From Acarospora socialis (taxonomy: Eukaryota > Ascomycota > Lecanoromycetes > Acarosporales > Acarosporaceae), in the NCBI GenBank assembly GCA_025617375.2, contig JAMYGW020000001.1:186001-250000 (forward strand): a stretch of 64,000 bases of DNA. Direction: 5' to 3'. The notes beneath the pieces are model-generated. The model did not search any database and was not told the origin of the DNA. It worked only from the letters and a program-made list of their open reading frames with translations. Position 1 is the stretch's first letter. Each line of letters begins with the position of its first letter. The translations under genes and the position numbers were made by a program. Positions 61,801-64,000 of this stretch are shown here, piece after piece.

Positions 61801-63398
61801 GAGCCCGCGTATGAAAAGGCTCCGACCTCGTATAAGATCGATACAGTAACCTCTGCGTTTCGCTTTCTCGACGTGCATCTGAGAGCCTGAAGATCACTGC
61901 AAGCCACCGGTTCTCATCCGTTGCTCATGGGGCGGTCGTGAGATTTCCAATTTGGATCCCAATCGGTCTCATTCTTCACACACCAACCGTTGGAAATGGT
62001 GTCTGGCAAGAGATCCAAACACCACCATTATTCCCAAGTATTTCCATCCACTCTGACAACTGAATAGTAAGGGAGAGGTCAATGGGTAGGGCGATTGGGG
62101 CCGGGCACTGCCCCGGAAAGATATCGGACACAAACAATCGAACAAAGAGATATTGGTAAACAGACACATTTCATAGATCACTTTAGAAAAACTCTTCAAA
62201 TATCTGATCGATAGAAGCACCGTATCAAAGAAGTCTTTTGTGCTGCAAGCGGCCGTTCTTTGCTCTCTTCGACTTGGCATTTCGAGACTTGTTGGGGTTT
62301 GATCGTCCATCGAGCCAATCGCCGAGGATTTGACTCTTCCTGTCTATGTACCTACATACACATAGCAGGTAGGTAGAGGTAAAGGTACCTTGGAGGTAAA
62401 CGCCTTCCAACGGGCCCCTGCACTCGGCGCATAATCTGTGCACCTTGCAGGTGGTGTGTGCAGTCAAAAGTCCCCATCGTTCGTTCTCTGACAAACCTCT
62501 TACTTCTGATAGTCCGGTCGTTTCTTGCGAACCCTCACTGGTTCCGAGAGCTTCCCACCGTTCTGCCGTCGCACATCCTTGCCTCGAACTCACTCTATCC
62601 AGTAGTACTCGTAGTATGAAAGCTCCGAGGGAAGGGGAAACGTAAAGTTGTGGTAAATGATTATACATTGCGCTAGTGATGTTGGTGTTGCCTCTCTTCC
62701 AAAACTTTACCCGTTAGCTCAACATTATTACTATCACCTTATTCACCTCCCCACCTACTGCTACTCTACCTACTCTACCTTACTCACTAAACAATCTCAT
62801 CATCTCACCTTTTCTCTAGGCCTCTGCCAGCCTTTCCCACACAGACATCAATCAGTCCATCCGGTACGGTGCAACTCTCCAACTTCATCTGTTGACGGGG
62901 AACTGTCCTTTCTTCTGCTCAACATTGCTGCTGTTGTTGATATTTACTTGCTGACCGGCAACAAGCTTTAGCCAAACGAAGCCGGACATTGACTTTGCTC
63001 TGTCCTGCCTTCCGCAATCGCGCATTTCCAAGCGGTCGATCTCACGGTCCTGCTTTTTTGCTCTTGCACCTTATCAACAACACGACCCGTGCACCTGTGC
63101 TCCTCATCCTTTGGATCCCATGTTTATTGTTGTCATGAGTCATTAGACGCTACGAGCAAGCATTTTATTGTAAGTGCAACCTGGACTTGTTTACTATTGC
63201 CAATTGCATCCTGAAGACGGTTCAATATCTTTCTATCGGTGCTAGATCTCCAGTGTCATATGGCCAGCTAACACGAACCCTTCCCAATTCACAGTGCCTA
63301 CTTCTTAATGCCTTGCGATCTCGAATGACATTGCAACAACCAACTCCTCAACAACAGATCCAGATCCCCGCACCCAGTAAATACCTCCAGCCGTACGG
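58838..63398. other. 4.5-kb gene desert, including probable long leader of the last gene
   Basis: No reading frame here has family features. The longest, 215 codons on the minus strand (60058-60705), has no recognisable motif and poor composition. Direct repeats of AGGTA units lie near 62365-62395 and C/T-rich DNA from about 62700 to 63170, typical of a fungal promoter and long 5' leader. A GTAAGT at 63170 could start a leader intron. No tRNA or ribosomal RNA was recognised. Confidence 0.45.
62365..62396. repeat. AGGTA-type short repeat
   Basis: Several AGGTAGGTAGAGGTAAAGGTA-like units, with a partial reverse complement (CTACCTAC-like, near 62348) just upstream, occur in noncoding DNA. This kind of sequence is common between genes in moulds. 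Confidence 0.6.
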
Positions 63399-64000
63399 AT
63401 GCCGTACACCCCTCCAGCACAGCAATCACCCATTGCTTCAAGATCAGCGACTCCTTCCATCAGCCGGACCCACTCATTCAGCAAGACGCAAGCGGGAGTA
63501 GGTTCCTCCCTGAGCCCCACTGAAAAGCCTCACCTACCTCGCTCGGCATCTTCAACATCTTATCTCCATAAACATCGCCGGAGTCCATCACTATCCAAGC
63601 CGACCACATCCACTTCGGATTCGCCTACAGCTACGCGTGATGACCCATCGGTGAATGATGATGCCGCGGCGACGAGCGGAACTGACGATCGAAGTCAGCT
63701 CGACACTACCGGTAGTCTCCGTCAATCGCCTCCTCCTCTGAACGATTCGTTGATACCGACAGGTGCCCTGATGTCACCACCTGACTCGTCTCAGAACTCG
63801 AGCGATGACGAAGAAAGGACCCGTAGTAGAAGAGGTCGAGAGCTGGAGAATCTAGCCGAATTGCAAGCTGCAATAAGAATCATCGAACAACATCGAGCGA
63901 GTTCACCGAATCGGACCAATGAAGCAGCACGTAAAGCTAGGATCGTTCTAGGACTGATGGTACCTTCGAACGACTCACAAGACGAGGGATCGAAGACTGC
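63399..64000 (+). CDS. Probable glycogen-targeting regulatory subunit of protein phosphatase 1 (Gac1/Pig1 type), N-terminal part
   Basis: From the ATG at 63399 a frame stays open for 200 codons to the right edge, so the C-terminus is missing. It starts MPYTPPAQQSPIASRSATPS and goes on with LPRSASSTSYLHKHRRSPSL, TGALMSPPDSSQNSSDDEE and RGRELENLAELQAAIRIIEQ. This Ser/Pro-rich N-terminus, its SPPDSSQNSSDDE block and the LAELQAAIR-type helix resemble, from memory, fungal proteins that later carry a CBM21 glycogen-binding domain and bind Glc7. Neither the RVxF site nor CBM21 is inside the window, so the call rests on the N-terminus alone. Such a subunit would bring PP1 to glycogen to activate glycogen synthase. 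The upstream leader is long and C/T-rich. Confidence 0.6.
   Translation, partial: MPYTPPAQQSPIASRSATPSISRTHSFSKTQAGVGSSLSPTEKPHLPRSASSTSYLHKHRRSPSLSKPTTSTSDSPTATRDDPSVNDDAAATSGTDDRSQLDTTGSLRQSPPPLNDSLIPTGALMSPPDSSQNSSDDEERTRSRRGRELENLAELQAAIRIIEQHRASSPNRTNEAARKARIVLGLMVPSNDSQDEGSKT

Overview
This window is nuclear DNA from a filamentous ascomycete (Pezizomycotina; a dothideomycete is my best guess from general protein resemblance, which is inference). The signs are short GT-AG introns of about 40-160 bases with CAG, TAG or AAG acceptors, orthologues of well-known mould genes (bimA/APC3, nudE, sconB, npgA-type PPTase, atg17, sudA/smc3, PDX2) and a phosphoketolase/acetate kinase pair. I rebuilt exons by hand on both strands and kept a splice only if it restored frame and family consensus. 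No rRNA, tRNA, CRISPR or viral element was recognised.

Layout. 0-5 kb: 3' truncated unknown gene (-), EBP/EXPERA protein (+), RING-ZZ-SH3 protein (-). 5-16 kb: APC3 (-), SND2 (+), cytochrome b5 reductase (-), GIG1-type protein (+), NUP82 (-). 16-20 kb: CBC2 (+), PDX2 glutaminase (-), phosphopantetheinyl transferase (+). 20-27.3 kb: acetyl-CoA carboxylase (-), with a basic open frame upstream of its ATG. 29-31 kb: nudE (-). 31.7-36.7 kb: phosphoketolase (-) and acetate kinase (+) divergently arranged. 37.2-39.3 kb: a peroxisomal-type carrier fused to 17 uninterrupted 11-residue repeats. 40.9-41.7 kb: histone H4 without an H3 partner. 42.1-42.4 kb: a 262-bp MITE with TA duplications. 42.7-44.1 kb: unknown membrane protein. 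44.1-48.2 kb: repeat-bearing, gene-poor DNA with one small conserved gene. 48.2-58.8 kb: sconB/MET30 (-), ATG17 (+), RIO1 (-), SMC3 (+). 58.8-63.4 kb: gene desert, then the start of a probable glycogen-targeting PP1 subunit (+) running off the right edge.

How the genes fit together. Most are unrelated housekeeping genes often in divergent pairs with short shared promoters. The clearest functional unit is phosphoketolase plus acetate kinase, which turns sugar phosphates into acetyl phosphate and then acetate with ATP gain; the resulting acetate can feed acetyl-CoA, the substrate of the carboxylase encoded 5 kb away. The strongest candidates for something new are the carrier fused to a perilipin/LEA-like 11-mer repeat tail, and the likely second, mitochondrial, start of the acetyl-CoA carboxylase.
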